NCBI GenBank assembly: GCA_016870775.1
Contig: VGAK01000003.1
Coordinates: 1-64,000 of the forward strand
Reading direction: 5' to 3'
DNA: 64,000 nt
DNA from: Actinomycetota bacterium
GTDB lineage: Bacteria > Actinomycetota > Acidimicrobiia > Acidimicrobiales > Ilumatobacteraceae
Positions 51,374 to 61,230 of the stretch are shown one piece after another. A model generated the notes under the pieces. The model ran no database searches, was not told the DNA's origin, and saw nothing but the letters and a program-made list of their open reading frames with translations. The position numbers and the translations under genes were made by a program. Position 1 is the first letter of the stretch; the number at the start of each line of letters is the position of its first letter.

Positions 51374-52831
51374 ATGGTGCAGCGTGACGAGCATCCGGCG
51401 ACCAGCGACCCCTTGACCAGCGAACGGGTGGTCGATCTTTCGACGCCGCGCCGATGGCACCTCGTGGGCGTGGGGGGACCGGGAATGGCGCCGCTCGCCG
51501 AACTGCTCCACGGCGCGGGCCAGTCGGTGACGGGTTCTGACATCACGCCCTCGCCGACGCTCGTGCGACTCGGTGAGCGCGGAATCAGGGTGCGCACCGG
51601 TCACGACCCGGTCGCCGTCGAGGGGTGCGATGTCGTGGTCTTCTCCACCGCGGTTCCCAGCGACAACCCCGAACTGGTGGCGGCTCGTGCGGCGGCGATC
51701 CGGGTCTGCCATCGGTCCACGGCACTCGCCTCGCTCTGCGCGGCCACACGAGCCGTGGGTGTCGCGGGGGCCCACGGCAAGACGACCACGGCTGCCCTGC
51801 TCGCGCTGATGCTGCGCTCCGACAGATCCGGAGTCGCCGACTACATCGGGGCGACCGTGCGCGATCCCCGCACCGAGGACGGGCGGGGCCCGGTCCTGGG
51901 TGTGCCCGACGTGCGCGCCTCGGGTTCGACCCTGGTGATCGAGGCCGACGAGAGCGACGGCACGATCGATGCACTGCCCCTCGCGGCGATCGCAGTGACG
52001 AACGTCGACGTCGATCATCTCGACTTCTGGGGCGACCTCGACGGTCTCGTCGACGGGTTCGCACGCGTCGTCGGACGAGTCGCCGAGGCGGGGGGGATCG
52101 TGGTGCTGAACGCCGACGACGCAGCGTCGGCCCGCATCGATCCCGGGGGTCACAGTGTGCGCCGCTTCGGGTGGTCGCCCCGGGCCGATGTGCGGATCGA
52201 CTCGTGTGCCGACACCGACGATGGCACCGACGTGGTGATGAGCGTCGGTCGGTCCAGTGTCAGGTGCGCACTCCCGTTGCGGGGTGCGCACAACGCGATG
52301 AATCTGGCCTGTGCGCTCGCCATGGCCGTGGGCTGGGGTGTCGAACCCGCCGATGCGTGCCGGGCGGTCGAGACCTTCGGCGGCGTCGAGCGTCGATTCA
52401 CCGAGATGGGTCGCCGGAGCGGGGCCCTCATCATCGATGACTATGCGCATCTCCCCGCAGAGATCGAGGCGACCTTGGCGGCTGCGGCCGCGCACCCCGA
52501 CCGTCGTGGACCGCTCGTGGCTGTGTTCCAGCCGAACAGGTTCCACCGGATCGCCGCGATGGCCGAGGACTACGGTCCCTGTTTCGGGCGGGCCGATGCC
52601 GTCATCATCACGGACATCTATGCCTCGGGCACCCCATCGATCCCCGGGGTGACGGGCAAACTCGTCGCCGATGCGGTCACGCGGTCGCATGGCAACGTCG
52701 TGTGGGCGCCGTCGCGCGCGGATGTCGTTCGCGAGGTCTCTGCGCTCCTGGCGCCGGGAGCGGTGTGCGTGGCGATGGGGTGCGGCGACATCGCCACCCT
52801 GTGGGACGACCTGAACGCGGGTGGTTCATGA
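51374..52831 (+). CDS. murC: UDP-N-acetylmuramate-L-alanine ligase
   Basis: A 485-residue Mur ligase. Start RRWHLVGVGGPGMAPLAELLHGAG is a MurC-type UDP-binding domain; VAGAHGKTTTAALLALML is the ATP site, VIEADESDGTIDAL and VTNVDVDHLDFWGDLDGLVDGF follow. The C-terminal domain shows IIDDYAHLPAEIEATLAAA and FQPNRFHRI. It adds L-alanine to UDP-MurNAc. The stop overlaps the murB ATG (ATGA). Confidence 0.94.
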   Translation: MVQRDEHPATSDPLTSERVVDLSTPRRWHLVGVGGPGMAPLAELLHGAGQSVTGSDITPSPTLVRLGERGIRVRTGHDPVAVEGCDVVVFSTAVPSDNPELVAARAAAIRVCHRSTALASLCAATRAVGVAGAHGKTTTAALLALMLRSDRSGVADYIGATVRDPRTEDGRGPVLGVPDVRASGSTLVIEADESDGTIDALPLAAIAVTNVDVDHLDFWGDLDGLVDGFARVVGRVAEAGGIVVLNADDAASARIDPGGHSVRRFGWSPRADVRIDSCADTDDGTDVVMSVGRSSVRCALPLRGAHNAMNLACALAMAVGWGVEPADACRAVETFGGVERRFTEMGRRSGALIIDDYAHLPAEIEATLAAAAAHPDRRGPLVAVFQPNRFHRIAAMAEDYGPCFGRADAVIITDIYASGTPSIPGVTGKLVADAVTRSHGNVVWAPSRADVVREVSALLAPGAVCVAMGCGDIATLWDDLNAGGS

Positions 52832-53937
52832 GCACGGAATGGGCGAGGTTGCACGAGGAACTCGCGGCGGCCGGCCTCGAGTCGGGGCTCGAGGTTGCAC
52901 TTTCACCGCACACCTCGTACCAGATCGGCGGAGCGGCGCGGTGCGCGGTGTCGGTGTCGTCACGGGAGGAGGCCGCCGCACTGGCGGGCGTGGTGTCTCG
53001 CCATCCCGGTCTCGGGCTGCTCCTGATCGGACGGGGGAGCAACCTGCTCGTTGCCGACGAGGGGTTCGACGGTCTCGCGGTGTTGATGGGGGGTGCGGGA
53101 CGGATCCCAGGCGCGGGACGCGACCGACCCACGGAACGGAACACGACGTCATCCGCCGACTCGCGGACGGGGAGCGAGGGCACCGCCGTCGACATCCTGA
53201 TCGACGATGACCGCGTCGTCGCGACCGGATGGGCTCTGCTCCCGTTGGTGGCCCGCCGCTCCGTGGCGGCCCGACGGTGCGGTCTCCAGTGGATGGTCGG
53301 TGTCCCGGGAACCGTCGGGGGCGCGGTGCGGATGAACGCGGGCGGTCACGGTGCCGATGTGGCGGGCAATCTCGCGGCGTGTGGGGTGCTGTCGCTTCGA
53401 TCCGGCAGGATCACCGACCTCCCCGTCGGGGACCTCGGGCTGCACTTCCGTGGCTCGGCGCTCGCCGATCACCATGTCGTGGTGACGGCGACGTTCCACA
53501 CAGCCGCCGCCACGGATGACTCGTGCGAGCGTGAGCTCACCGACATCGTGGCCTGGCGCAGGGCCAACCAACCGGGTGGACGCAACGCGGGATCGGTGTT
53601 CGTCAATCCCGCCCCGGGCAGCGGCAGCGCCGGTGCGCTCATCGACGGCGCCGGACTGCGCGGTCGGCGGATCGGGACCGCCGAGGTCTCCGAGAAGCAC
53701 GCGAATTTCATCCAGGCCGATCCCGGGGCGTCGGCCTTCGATGTGGTCGCCCTGATGATCGAGGTGCAGGACACCGTCGAGCGTGCCCACGGCATCGTGA
53801 TGCGCAGCGAGGTCCGTCTCGTCGGTTTCGCCGACGAGGTCGTCTCACGTTTCTCGGATCCCCGCCACGACGAACCCGACCGCGTCGGTGCCCGGGAGCA
53901 CCTGATCTCGATCCTCGACGGTGGGTCGCAGCCGTGA
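52828..53937 (+). CDS. murB: UDP-N-acetylenolpyruvoylglucosamine reductase
   Basis: A 369-residue FAD enzyme making UDP-MurNAc. SYQIGGAARCAVSVSSREEAAAL, LLIGRGSNLLVADEGFDGL and GVPGTVGGAVRMNAGGHG are the FAD and active-site motifs; RNAGSVFVNP contains the Ser proton donor and VRLVGF the late conserved Glu region (VMRSEVRLVGF). A ~30-residue polar insert lies around residues 88-120. Overlaps murC before it and ftsQ after it (GTGA). Confidence 0.94.
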   Translation: MSTEWARLHEELAAAGLESGLEVALSPHTSYQIGGAARCAVSVSSREEAAALAGVVSRHPGLGLLLIGRGSNLLVADEGFDGLAVLMGGAGRIPGAGRDRPTERNTTSSADSRTGSEGTAVDILIDDDRVVATGWALLPLVARRSVAARRCGLQWMVGVPGTVGGAVRMNAGGHGADVAGNLAACGVLSLRSGRITDLPVGDLGLHFRGSALADHHVVVTATFHTAAATDDSCERELTDIVAWRRANQPGGRNAGSVFVNPAPGSGSAGALIDGAGLRGRRIGTAEVSEKHANFIQADPGASAFDVVALMIEVQDTVERAHGIVMRSEVRLVGFADEVVSRFSDPRHDEPDRVGAREHLISILDGGSQP

Positions 53938-55136
53938 GTGAACGCGACGATGAACCCGCCGAGATCAATCTCGACGATGTCTCCGATGATGTGCGGGAGG
54001 AGTTGGCGCGCCTCTTCGGTGCCGGCGGGACGGCACCGGAGGGATCCGGGATCACCGTTGAGGAGGGATCGGCGCCCGCCGTGCCGGTGGAGACCGATGC
54101 GCCGGCCCGGCGCGTGGAGGCCGACCTGATCACACCGACCGACCTCGTCCCGACCGGTCCCGGGGCTTCCACGCCGGTCAGAGACCGACCGATCGTGCCG
54201 ATCGGGGACCTCTCGGCCGACTCGGTGGTTCCGCTGCCGATTGATCCGCTCGTGCCGGTGCACGCGGGTGGGGGCGTGATCCAGATCGTCGATGACGGCA
54301 CGATGCCCGAGGTGCGCGATGTGGGCGAGGTGAGCCGCGTGCTGATCGTGGACGATGACCAACCGGCTGGCCGGGTCGCCGATCGGGACTCCCAGCGCTC
54401 GGGGCGTCGTGCCAGGCGCGCCAAGACCGTTGGGCGGGGCCGCGGGCGCGTCGGATGGTTGCGACTCGGAGCGATCGGCACCGTGGCGTTCACCGTGGTC
54501 GCCGCCCTGCTCGCATCACCGATCTTTGCGATCCGCACCGTGGTCTTCGACGGCACCGTGTACACCGACGCCTCCACGATCGAGGACGTGCGCGGGATGC
54601 TCGACGGGTCGTCGGTGTTCACGGCCGATGTCGATCTCGCACGCCAGCGGATGCTCCAGGATCCGTGGGTGGCCGAGGTGCGCATCACCACCGACTTCCC
54701 CGGTCGCGCCGTCGTCGAGGTGGCGGAGCGCGGACCGGTCGTGTGGTACGCGGGCGACGACCAGAAAGCGCGCGTGATCGACGCGCGCGGGCACGTGATC
54801 GCGGTCCTCGAGGGATGGCCGACCAAGTACCTCCAGGTGAGGGGCACGGGGCCCTCGCTCGAGGCCGGGGCCACCACCGATGACGCGTACCGTGCCGCGG
54901 CCCAACTGGTCCTGGCCCTTCCCGATGAGATCGCCGAAAGGGCCGAGGCGCTCGATCTGTCCCCGGGAGGCGAGTTGTCGATGTTCTTGAAGGGCGGAAC
55001 GATCGTGAGGTTCGGTCCGCCCGAGGGACTGCAAGACAAGCTGGTCGCAGTGGTGGTCCTCCTGCGCCGCCAGGATCCGTCGACGCTGGCGGTGGTCGAC
55101 GTGTCCACCGGCGAACCCACGGTGCAGACCCGCTGA
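53934..55136 (+). CDS. ftsQ: Cell division protein FtsQ
   Basis: A 400-residue bitopic division protein. The cytoplasmic tail (~180 residues) is long, acidic and Pro-rich, with a basic patch ([15 protein letters not shown]) before the membrane segment [22 protein letters not shown]. Next comes a POTRA domain ([56 protein letters not shown]). It joins FtsL and FtsB at the divisome. GTG 53934 overlaps the murB stop. Confidence 0.92.
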   Translation: MSERDDEPAEINLDDVSDDVREELARLFGAGGTAPEGSGITVEEGSAPAVPVETDAPARRVEADLITPTDLVPTGPGASTPVRDRPIVPIGDLSADSVVPLPIDPLVPVHAGGGVIQIVDDGTMPEVRDVGEVSRVLIVDDDQPAGRVADRDSQRSGRRARRAKTVGRGRGRVGWLRLGAIGTVAFTVVAALLASPIFAIRTVVFDGTVYTDASTIEDVRGMLDGSSVFTADVDLARQRMLQDPWVAEVRITTDFPGRAVVEVAERGPVVWYAGDDQKARVIDARGHVIAVLEGWPTKYLQVRGTGPSLEAGATTDDAYRAAAQLVLALPDEIAERAEALDLSPGGELSMFLKGGTIVRFGPPEGLQDKLVAVVVLLRRQDPSTLAVVDVSTGEPTVQTR

Positions 55137-55188
55137 CAGGTCGTGCGGGGGCCTCGGGCCCGATTCCGCGCAGTCGAACCGAGCAAAA

Positions 55189-55227
55189 GCAGCCCCGAAT
55201 TCGGGGCTGCACGTGGCCAATTGCCAC
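55189..55227. promoter_or_regulatory. Perfect palindrome plus second inverted repeat before ftsZ
   Basis: GCAGCCCCGAA/TTCGGGGCTGC (55189-55210) is a perfect 22-bp palindrome. GTGGC (55213-55217) and GCCAC (55223-55227) form a second repeat. On the minus strand the first ends in TTTTGC, like a terminator; on the plus strand no T tract follows. It could be a terminator for ftsQ, an attenuator, or a protein-binding site upstream of ftsZ (start 55297). Confidence 0.6.
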
Positions 55228-55296
55228 CAAATCAGCGCCCAGTGTGGAAACATTGACCCGTCGCGTTCATCGGCGCCCGAGCGGAGGTTTTGCCCC

Positions 55297-56391
55297 ATGG
55301 CCGGTTCACCACAGAATTACCTCGCCGTCATCAAGGTGATCGGCGTCGGTGGCGGCGGTGTGAACGCTGTCAACCGAATGATCGATGCGGGGCTGCGCGG
55401 GGTCGAGTTCGTGGCAATCAACACCGACGCCCAGGCACTCCTGATGAGCGACGCTGACGTCAAGCTCGACATCGGTCGCGAGCTCACGAAGGGCCTCGGG
55501 GCGGGCTCGGATCCGGAGGTCGGCAGGGCGGCTGCCGAGGCCCACCGGGACGAGATCGAGGAACTGATCCAGGGATCGGACATGGTCTTCATCACCGCCG
55601 GGGAGGGCGGCGGCACCGGCACCGGCGGCGCTCCGGTGATCGCTGAGATCGCGAAGTCGCTCGGCGCGCTCACGATCGGTGTCGTGACGAGACCGTTCCA
55701 GTTCGAGGGCCGTCGTCGAGCGGTGCAGGCCGACAACGGCATCCAACGCCTCAAGGAGAAGGTCGACACGTTGATCGTGATCCCGAACGACCGACTCCTC
55801 ACTGTCGCCAACGACAAGACGTCGCTGGTGAACGCCTTCAAGATGGCCGACGAGGTCCTGCTGCAGGGCGTCGCGGGAATCACCAACCTGATCACGACCC
55901 CGGGTCTCATCAACACCGACTTCGCCGACGTCAGGATGATCCTCACGAACGCGGGAACCGCCCTCATGGGCATCGGCGTCGCCTCCGGGGACAACCGGGC
56001 CGTCACCGCGGCCAAGGACGCGATCTCCAGCCCGATGCTCGAGGCCGCAATCGACGGCGCGCGGGGCATCCTGCTCAACATCACCGGCCCATCCAGCATG
56101 GGCCTCTTCGAGGTCAATGCCGCGGCCGAAGTGGTGCACGGGGTGGCGCACCAGGACTCGAACATCATCTTCGGCACCGTCATCGACGATGAGATGGGCG
56201 ACGAGATCAAGGTCACCGTCATCGCTGCGGGATTCGAGCGCTGGGATGGGGCGACCAATGCGACGTTCGGCACGCGGTCGTCGGGATCCAGGGATTCCCG
56301 CGGCTCATCCAACGTGCGCGACATCTTCGCCGAGACCGATCCCCTCGGAGACGATGACGACGACTTCGACGTGCCGTCGTTCCTGAGGTAG
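55297..56391 (+). CDS. ftsZ: Cell division GTPase FtsZ
   Basis: A 364-residue tubulin-like GTPase that forms the division ring. [29 protein letters not shown], the tubulin signature [20 protein letters not shown] (GGGTGTGG at 104-111) and the T7 region [16 protein letters not shown] are present. The acidic linker is short and ends in DFDVPSFLR, the C-terminal peptide that binds SepF and other partners. Ribosome site GGAGG at 55283-55287, spacing 9. Confidence 0.98.
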   Translation: MAGSPQNYLAVIKVIGVGGGGVNAVNRMIDAGLRGVEFVAINTDAQALLMSDADVKLDIGRELTKGLGAGSDPEVGRAAAEAHRDEIEELIQGSDMVFITAGEGGGTGTGGAPVIAEIAKSLGALTIGVVTRPFQFEGRRRAVQADNGIQRLKEKVDTLIVIPNDRLLTVANDKTSLVNAFKMADEVLLQGVAGITNLITTPGLINTDFADVRMILTNAGTALMGIGVASGDNRAVTAAKDAISSPMLEAAIDGARGILLNITGPSSMGLFEVNAAAEVVHGVAHQDSNIIFGTVIDDEMGDEIKVTVIAAGFERWDGATNATFGTRSSGSRDSRGSSNVRDIFAETDPLGDDDDDFDVPSFLR

Positions 56392-56422
56392 TCCGGTCCG
56401 GCCGGGCCGGGATGCACCGACG

Positions 56423-57073
56423 ATGACGATCGACCCTGACGCGGTGGCGTCGCGGATGTCGTTGGTTCGTGCGCGCGCCGCCGTCCTCGGTGCCCCCGAC
56501 GTGGCGGTGGTCGCGGTGACCAAGTCGTTCGGTCCGGAGGCGATCGCTGCCGCACACGCGACCGGCTGCGACGGGATGGGGGAGAATTACGCCCAGGAGT
56601 TGCTCGCGAAGGTGCCGTCGATTCCCGCGGAGCTTCCCGTGCACTTCATCGGGCGACTCCAATCGAACAAGGTGAAGTCGTTGTCGGGAATCGTCTCGGT
56701 CTGGGAGTCGGTCGATCGCCCCGGCCTGGTCGATGAGATTGCCAAGCGGGCGGGTCGTGGTGCGCGGGTGCTGCTCCAGGTGGACACCACGGGGGAGGCG
56801 TCCAAGGGTGGGTGCGCACCGGACCAACTGGACGGGCTGCTGGAGCGGGCCGGGAGAGCGGGGTTGTCGGTGGAGGGACTCATGACCGTGGGGCCCACGG
56901 GAGGCACCCGCAGCGAGTGTGCGGCTGCGTTCGGGCTCCTGCGGCGGCTGGCCGACCTGCGGGGACTCCGCGAATGCTCGATGGGGATGTCCGACGACTG
57001 GGAGATCGCACTCGCGGAGGGCGCCACCATCGTGAGGCTTGGTTCGGCGCTCTTCGGGGAGCGCCCCCGGTGA
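56423..57073 (+). CDS. yggS: YggS/PLPBP family pyridoxal-phosphate homeostasis protein
   Basis: A 216-residue alanine-racemase-like barrel without racemase partners. PLP-binding Lys34 in VAVTKSFG; NYAQELLAK, HFIGRLQSNKVKSL and SMGMSDDWEIALAEGATIVRLGSALFGERPR are family motifs. It buffers PLP and affects amino-acid balance. The usual neighbour yfiH/pgeF is missing. The last 31-36 bp with the stop codon are repeated three further times directly downstream. Confidence 0.93.
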   Translation: MTIDPDAVASRMSLVRARAAVLGAPDVAVVAVTKSFGPEAIAAAHATGCDGMGENYAQELLAKVPSIPAELPVHFIGRLQSNKVKSLSGIVSVWESVDRPGLVDEIAKRAGRGARVLLQVDTTGEASKGGCAPDQLDGLLERAGRAGLSVEGLMTVGPTGGTRSECAAAFGLLRRLADLRGLRECSMGMSDDWEIALAEGATIVRLGSALFGERPR

Positions 57074-57179
57074 GATGGTTCGGCGCTCTTCGGGGAGCGC
57101 CCCCGGTGAGATGGTTCGGCGCTCTTCGGGGAGCGCCCCCGGTGAGATGGTTCGGCGCTCTTCGGGGAGCGCCCCCGGT
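57041..57179. repeat. 36-bp tandem repeat of the yggS 3' end including its stop codon (~3.9 copies)
   Basis: Units begin at 57041, 57077, 57113 and 57149 and start GGTTCGGCGCTCTTCGGGG. Each holds the codons for GSALFGERPR then TGA, and the 36-bp period keeps the frame. The last copy lacks the TGAGAT end. Each unit can fold as GGCGCTC-TTCGGG-GAGCGCC, so the array is four potential hairpins in a row. Confidence 0.97.
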
Positions 57180-57191
57180 TGGGGCGCTCCC
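57165..57191 (+). terminator. Hairpin at the end of the tandem array
   Basis: GGGAGCGCCCC (57165-57175) pairs perfectly with GGGGCGCTCCC (57181-57191) around CGGTT. There is no T tract. It could end the ftsZ-yggS transcript before sepF, or be a by-product of the array. Confidence 0.5.
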
Positions 57192-57225
57192 ACATCGCAC
57201 AGAATCGCTGGGTTAGCCTGACGAC

Positions 57226-57744
57226 ATGTCGTTCTTCCGTCGCGCAATGGACTATCTCGGACTCAGTGGCGAGGAGTCCTATGACGACTACGACATGTCG
57301 GCCGAGTACGAGCGCCCGACGCGTGCTCCTCGGGGGTCGGACCCGCTCGCACGCCGAGGAACCGAGCCCGAGTACGGCTCCGAGGGAATCGGATCGCGCG
57401 GTCCACGCGTCGACGACACCGGCGCAGCGCGTCGCCCCGACGACTCGTCGGGCATCCAGGTGCGCCCGGTGGGCACCCCCCGCAACGCGCCATCGGTGCG
57501 CACGGTGGGCGCGTCGGGCGAGACGGTGACGGTTCGACCCCGTGACTTCAACCAGGCCAAGGAGATCGGTGACTGCTTCAAGGTCGGGGTGCCCGTGATC
57601 GTGAACCTCGAGGGCGCGGATCGCGAGATGTCGAGGCGCATCATCGATTTCGCGTCCGGGCTGTGCTACGCGCTCGGGGGCACGATGGAGAAGGTGGCCA
57701 CCGGCGTGTATCTCCTGAAGCCCGCCTTCGACGGCGACCGCTGA
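57226..57744 (+). CDS. sepF: Cell division protein SepF
   Basis: A 172-residue FtsZ membrane anchor. The amphipathic N-terminus MSFFRRAMDYLGLS is the membrane-targeting helix; an acidic and Arg/Pro-rich linker follows, then the SepF core TVRPRDFNQAKEIGDCFKVGVPVIVNLEG, RRIIDFASGLCYALGGTMEKVATGVYLLKP. It binds the FtsZ C-terminal peptide. Same order (ftsZ, yggS, sepF, yggT) as most actinobacteria. Confidence 0.95.
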   Translation: MSFFRRAMDYLGLSGEESYDDYDMSAEYERPTRAPRGSDPLARRGTEPEYGSEGIGSRGPRVDDTGAARRPDDSSGIQVRPVGTPRNAPSVRTVGASGETVTVRPRDFNQAKEIGDCFKVGVPVIVNLEGADREMSRRIIDFASGLCYALGGTMEKVATGVYLLKPAFDGDR

Positions 57745-57751
57745 GACGACC

Positions 57752-57994
57752 GTGGCACTCGTCTGTGCGATCCTGCAGATCTACACGTTGGTGATCGTGG
57801 CGCGCGCCATCGCGTCGTTCTTCCCGATCAACTCCTCGAGTCGCGCGGCGCCGATCGTCGGGCTGCTCCACCAGTTGACCGATCCGGTCTTCTTGCCGTT
57901 GAGGCGGGTGATACCGGCGGTCGGGATGCTCGACTTCACCCCGCTCGTGGTCATCATCGCGATCCAGATCATCGCGAGCGTCCTGGGCTGCTGA
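57752..57994 (+). CDS. yggT: YggT family membrane protein
   Basis: An 80-residue protein with two membrane segments (LVCAILQIYTLVIVARAIASFF, LVVIIAIQIIASVLG) around the conserved loop HQLTDPVFLPLRRVIPAVGMLDFTP, which is diagnostic. GTG 57752 is 7 bp past sepF. The family is linked to division and osmotic tolerance in several bacteria; its exact function is unclear. A DivIVA gene often follows in this order but is not here; ileS comes next. Confidence 0.92.
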   Translation: MALVCAILQIYTLVIVARAIASFFPINSSSRAAPIVGLLHQLTDPVFLPLRRVIPAVGMLDFTPLVVIIAIQIIASVLGC

Positions 57995-58032
57995 ACCCGC
58001 CCCCGACCGCGGCACACCCCTAGCCTTGTCCC

Positions 58033-61000
58033 GTGGCATATCCGGTCGTCGTTCCCCAACCGGACTTTCCCCGCCTCGAAGAGGCGGTTCTGCACCGATG
58101 GGCCGACGAGGACACCTTCGTGTCGTCGATCGAGGCACGGCCGGCCGGTGAGGCAGGGGCGAATGAATTCGTCTTCTACGACGGTCCACCGTTCGCCAAC
58201 GGTCTCCCTCACTACGGCCACCTCCTGACGGGTTTCGTCAAGGACGTGGTGCCCCGGTACCAGACGATGCGCGGCCGCAGGGTGGAGCGCCGCTTCGGCT
58301 GGGACTGCCACGGTCTCCCCGCCGAGGTCGAGACTGAGCGCGAACTCGGAATCGCGGGTCACCCCGAGATCGCCCGGTACGGGATCGACCGCTTCAACGA
58401 GGCGTGCCGCACCAGCGTGCTTCGCTACACCGACGAGTGGCGCAGGTATGTGACCCGTCAAGCGCGCTGGGTCGATTTCGAAAATGACTACAAGACCCTC
58501 GATGCGTCCTACATGGAGAGCGTCATGTGGGCCTTCAAGACGCTGTGGGACAAGGGCCTCATCTACGAGGGTTTCCGTGTCCTGGCGTACTGCTGGCGTT
58601 GCGAGACGCCGTTGTCGAACACCGAGACCCGCATGGACGACGTCTATCGCCTTCGGCAGGATCCGGCCCTGACCGTGGCGTTCGAGTTGGAGTCGGGCGA
58701 GAGGGTCCTCGCGTGGACCACTACACCATGGACACTGCCCTCGAACCTCGCGCTCGCGGTGAACCCCGAGGTCGACTATGCGGTCGTCCTCCATGCCGAC
58801 GGCCATCGGTACGTGATCGCCGAGGCGAGGCTCGGTGCGTACGAGCGCGAACTGGGATCGGCCGAGCGCGTCGGCACCCTCCGTGGGTCCGAGCTCGTGG
58901 GGCGCACCTATCGCCCGCTGATGCCCTACTTCGCCGGCACCGAGAACGCGTTTCGGATCCTGGCCGCCGACTTCGTGACGGTGGAGGACGGCACCGGCAT
59001 CGTGCACTTGGCCCCCGGCTTCGGTGAGGACGACCAGATCATCTGCAACGCAGCCGGCATTCCGACCCTGTGCCCGATGGACGAGCACGGTCGCTTCACC
59101 TCCGAGATCGTCGACTGGCAGGGCACGCACGTCTTCGATGCGAACCCAGAGGTGATCCGTCACCTCAAGGACCGCGGTGTCGTCGTGCGCCACGAGACCT
59201 ACGACCACCCGTACCCGCACTGTTGGCGGTGCAGCGAGCCGCTCGTGTACCGCGCGAACTCATCGTGGTTCGTGGAGGTGACGCGCTTCAAGGATCGGAT
59301 GGTCGAGCTCAACCAGCAGATCAACTGGGTTCCCTCTCACATCAGGGACGGCATGTTCGGCAAGTGGCTCGCGAACGCCCGCGATTGGTCCATCAGCCGC
59401 AACCGCTTCTGGGGCTCGCCCATCCCGGTGTGGAGGAGTGACGACCCGGCGCACCCGCGCATCGACGTCTACGGGAGCATCGAGGAATTGCGGCACGACT
59501 TCGGTGTGGAGGTGACCGACCTGCACCGACCCTCGATCGACGAACTCGTGCGGCCGAATCCCGACGATCCGACTGGCAACTCCATGATGCGGCGAGTGCC
59601 CGAGGTCCTCGATTGCTGGTTCGAGAGCGGGTCGATGCCCTTCGCGCAGGTTCACTATCCGTTCGAGAACAGGGAGTGGTTCGAGAGCCACTACCCGGGT
59701 GATTTCATCGTCGAGTACATCGCCCAGACGAGGGGTTGGTTCTACACGCTGCACGTTCTCGCCACGGCCCTCTTCGACCGGCCCGCGTTCACCAACTGCG
59801 TGAGCCATGGAGTCGTTCTCGGTGACGACGGTGCGAAAATGTCCAAGAGTCTCCGCAACTACCCCGATCCGATGGGGATCTTCGAATCACACGGCGCCGA
59901 TGCGATGCGGTGGTACCTGATGTCTTCGCCCATCCTGCGCGGCGGCGACTTCTCGGTGACCGAGCAGGGCATGCGCGAAACCGTGCGACAGGTGCTCCTA
60001 CCGATGTGGAACTCGTGGTACTTCCTGGCGCTGTATGCCAACGCCGAGTCCAAGCAGGGGAGGGTGCGCACCGACTCCACCGACGTGCTCGACCGGTACG
60101 TGCTGGCCAAGCTCCACCGGGCCGTCGGGGCCGTGACGGTGCAGATGGACGCCTACGACCTCTCGGGGGCGTGCGCGGAGATCCGTGCGTTCCTCGATGT
60201 GCTCACCAATTGGTACATCCGCAGGAGCCGCGACAGATTCTGGGCGGGCAATGACGACGCGATCGACACCCTGCACACGACGCTCTCGGTTCTCACGAGG
60301 CTCGTCGCGCCGCTGCTCCCGATGGTGGCCGACGAGATCCATCGCGGTCTCTCCCCCGATTCTCCGAGTGTCCATCTTCTCCCGTGGCCGACACCGGACG
60401 AGTTGCCCGTCGATGACGACCTCGTGACCGCGATGGACACGGTGCGCGACGCGTGTTCGGCGGCACTTTCTGTCCGAAAGGCCCACGGCAGGAGAGTGCG
60501 ACTTCCGCTCGCCTCGATGACCGTGGCGGCGCCCGGTGCCGAGCGCCTCGCGGACTTCGAGCAGATCATCGCCGAGGAGGTGAATGTGCGCGCCGTGCTC
60601 CTCACCTCCGATGTCGACTCCACGACGACACGGGAGCTGCTGGTGGTCCCGGCCGTGCTCGGGCCGAGGCTCGGTGCTCGGACACAGCAGGTCATCGCCG
60701 CGGTGAAGCGGGGTGAGTGGATGGAGTCCGATGGGGCAGTCGTGGCAGCAGGCGAACGCCTCGTGGAGGGCGAATATGCGCTGCGGCTCGTGGCACGGGA
60801 AGGAGACGCCAGCGCTCCGCTCGAGGCTGGGTCGGGCATCGTGCTCTTGGACGTCTCGATCACTGAGGATCTCGAGGCAGAAGGCACCGCTCGCGATGTG
60901 GTCCGGGCCGTGCAACAGGCGAGGCGCGATGCCAACCTGCGGGTCACCGACCGGATCACCTTGGTGATCTCGGCCGATGCGGAGGTGCGCCGACGGGTCG

Positions 61001-61125
61001 AGTCGCACAGGGAACTGGTGGTGGGCGAGACGCTGACGGTGAATCTCGTCTGGGATGAAGATCTCCCGCGGAGTGTCGAGATTGAGGGGCACCGGATCGG
61101 CGTGTCGGTTTTGTCGACCGGGTGA
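58033..61125 (+). CDS. ileS: Isoleucyl-tRNA synthetase, IleRS2 type
   Basis: A 1030-residue class I synthetase. The HIGH region reads [15 protein letters not shown] (PHYGH 59-63) and the second motif is KMSKS at 602-606; the editing domain holds [16 protein letters not shown] and [15 protein letters not shown]. The HYGH form, GPPFANG and WDCHGLPAE are those of the eukaryote-like IleRS2 group, known for low mupirocin sensitivity. There is only 38 bp before the GTG, with no room for a T-box leader. C-terminal anticodon domain is complete. Confidence 0.96.
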   Translation: MAYPVVVPQPDFPRLEEAVLHRWADEDTFVSSIEARPAGEAGANEFVFYDGPPFANGLPHYGHLLTGFVKDVVPRYQTMRGRRVERRFGWDCHGLPAEVETERELGIAGHPEIARYGIDRFNEACRTSVLRYTDEWRRYVTRQARWVDFENDYKTLDASYMESVMWAFKTLWDKGLIYEGFRVLAYCWRCETPLSNTETRMDDVYRLRQDPALTVAFELESGERVLAWTTTPWTLPSNLALAVNPEVDYAVVLHADGHRYVIAEARLGAYERELGSAERVGTLRGSELVGRTYRPLMPYFAGTENAFRILAADFVTVEDGTGIVHLAPGFGEDDQIICNAAGIPTLCPMDEHGRFTSEIVDWQGTHVFDANPEVIRHLKDRGVVVRHETYDHPYPHCWRCSEPLVYRANSSWFVEVTRFKDRMVELNQQINWVPSHIRDGMFGKWLANARDWSISRNRFWGSPIPVWRSDDPAHPRIDVYGSIEELRHDFGVEVTDLHRPSIDELVRPNPDDPTGNSMMRRVPEVLDCWFESGSMPFAQVHYPFENREWFESHYPGDFIVEYIAQTRGWFYTLHVLATALFDRPAFTNCVSHGVVLGDDGAKMSKSLRNYPDPMGIFESHGADAMRWYLMSSPILRGGDFSVTEQGMRETVRQVLLPMWNSWYFLALYANAESKQGRVRTDSTDVLDRYVLAKLHRAVGAVTVQMDAYDLSGACAEIRAFLDVLTNWYIRRSRDRFWAGNDDAIDTLHTTLSVLTRLVAPLLPMVADEIHRGLSPDSPSVHLLPWPTPDELPVDDDLVTAMDTVRDACSAALSVRKAHGRRVRLPLASMTVAAPGAERLADFEQIIAEEVNVRAVLLTSDVDSTTTRELLVVPAVLGPRLGARTQQVIAAVKRGEWMESDGAVVAAGERLVEGEYALRLVAREGDASAPLEAGSGIVLLDVSITEDLEAEGTARDVVRAVQQARRDANLRVTDRITLVISADAEVRRRVESHRELVVGETLTVNLVWDEDLPRSVEIEGHRIGVSVLSTG

Positions 61126-61230
61126 GGTCGCCGGCATCCGTTGGCGATGACAGGCCCATGACCTAGCCTCACGGGGCAATCCGGAGCCCTGTGGGCACCC
61201 CGGGTGGATGGAATCTGCGGACGGTCACAC

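Noticed and set aside
55213-55296. N-terminal extension of FtsZ from an upstream GTG
   Set aside because: GGAGG at 55283-55287 and family length support ATG 55297.
57995-58032. T-box leader before ileS
   Set aside because: Only 38 bp separate yggT from ileS; there is no room for a T-box and no such sequence is seen.
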